Origin: Isotricha intestinalis
Taxonomy: Eukaryota; Ciliophora; Litostomatea; Vestibuliferida; Isotrichidae
Reading direction: 5' to 3'
Assembly: GCA_023807065.1 (NCBI GenBank)
Contig: JAJJLU010004017.1
Location: 1 to 20,448, forward strand
Length of the DNA: 20,448 nucleotides
In this document: positions 20,080-20,448 of the stretch, one piece after another
Numbering within the stretch: the first letter of the stretch is position 1
How the letters are laid out: the number at the start of each line of letters is the position of its first letter
Program-made: the position numbers and the translations under genes
Notes under the pieces: generated by a model
What the model was told of the DNA's origin: nothing
The model's input: the letters and a program-made list of their open reading frames with translations, nothing else
Database searches by the model: none

Positions 20080-20394
20080 ATGGGTATTTTATAAAAAATT
20101 TTTGTATGGTTTTTAAAGTTTAGAAATTTATCATTCCATAATTTTTTAATTTTTTTTTTTATTTGAAAATTTTTTTTTTTATTTTTTTAAAATCAATAAT
20201 TTATTATTTTACCCCAATGTAATTTTTATATTGAATATTTTTGATAATTTCTATTTAATAATTCTATAATATTATATTAAATATTTAATATTATATAATA
20301 TTAATTTAAAAAAAAATATTAATAATCAGGGTTTCATATGATATATTATTTTGAATAAAAAAATTATATTTTTAATAAATAAATAAATTTTTTA
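20080..20394. other. AT-rich intergenic region with an imperfect palindrome
   Basis: This 315-bp spacer joins the kinase stop to the next start on the same strand. Long T-runs (20151-20187) probably lie in the kinase 3' untranslated region. Around 20263-20302 there is an inverted repeat centred on AAATATTT, with one 5-nt bulge. No gene is seen. Confidence 0.5.
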
Positions 20395-20448
20395 ATGGAA
20401 AATGAATCTAATGATGATGAAATGGAAAAATTTGAAATGGAAATTGAA
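20395..20448 (+). CDS. Start of a further gene, cut by the window edge
   Basis: An ATG at 20395, preceded by an AT-rich leader, opens a frame of 18 codons that runs to the end of the window. The peptide is Glu/Asn/Asp/Met-rich (it starts MENESNDDEMEKF). Acidic beginnings like this are common and name no family. The codon composition (GAA, GAT, AAT) matches the neighbouring coding regions. The assignment as a gene rests on that and on position alone. Confidence 0.5.
   Translation, partial: MENESNDDEMEKFEMEIE

Overview
This window is nuclear DNA from a very AT-rich, compact eukaryote, most likely a microbial protist. Several observations support this. It carries a Rab GTPase ending in a prenylation motif, a NEK-type kinase, a MORN-repeat protein, a TLDc protein and a dual-specificity phosphatase joined to gelsolin repeats. 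There are no operon-like ribosome binding sites, and asparagine/lysine tracts are abundant. Two tiny GT...AG introns (35 and 29 nt) can be placed with confidence in the kinase gene. The standard code fits: no unequivocal gene has an in-frame TAA or TAG, nine genes end in TAA and one in TAG, and none uses TGA. The exact lineage cannot be settled from the sequence. A ciliate with the standard code, a parabasalid or an amoeba-like protist would all fit. The multi-gene layout rules out a gene-sized nanochromosome.

Layout. Position 1-938 holds no confident gene, though a decayed minus-strand reading frame is possible. The genes are then: 939-3047 (-) phosphatase-gelsolin; 3271-4686 (+) basic coiled-coil protein; 4975-5739 (-) helical-repeat-like protein; 5942-6532 (+) small protein with a possible ubiquitin-like head and an acidic Ser tail; 7100-8728 (-) coiled-coil protein of unknown family; 8829-10133 (+) PP2C phosphatase; 10199-11494 (+) MORN protein with an acylation-type N-terminus; 12139-14826 (+) large type I membrane protein; 15907-16575 (+) Rab GTPase; 16690-17886 (-) ubiquitin-like plus TLDc protein; 17969-20079 (+) NEK kinase with two introns, a 37-unit AAT repeat and a reading-frame break; and from 20395 (+) the first 18 codons of another gene. 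A probable gene relict with several frame changes lies at about 15110-15546 (-).

Most genes sit in divergent pairs separated by only 82-223 bp, or in convergent pairs, so they are probably independent transcription units that share short bidirectional promoters. Their predicted products are mainly signalling and membrane-traffic proteins: two phosphatases, one kinase, one Rab, one TLDc and one membrane-anchored MORN scaffold. Nothing indicates that they form one pathway.

The most interesting points are: the kinase gene, whose polyasparagine frame runs into AAA-AAA-TAG and continues exactly one base later; the phosphatase-gelsolin fusion, whose order matches plant MKP1; the tandem ubiquitin-like plus TLDc protein; and the orphan 895-residue surface protein.
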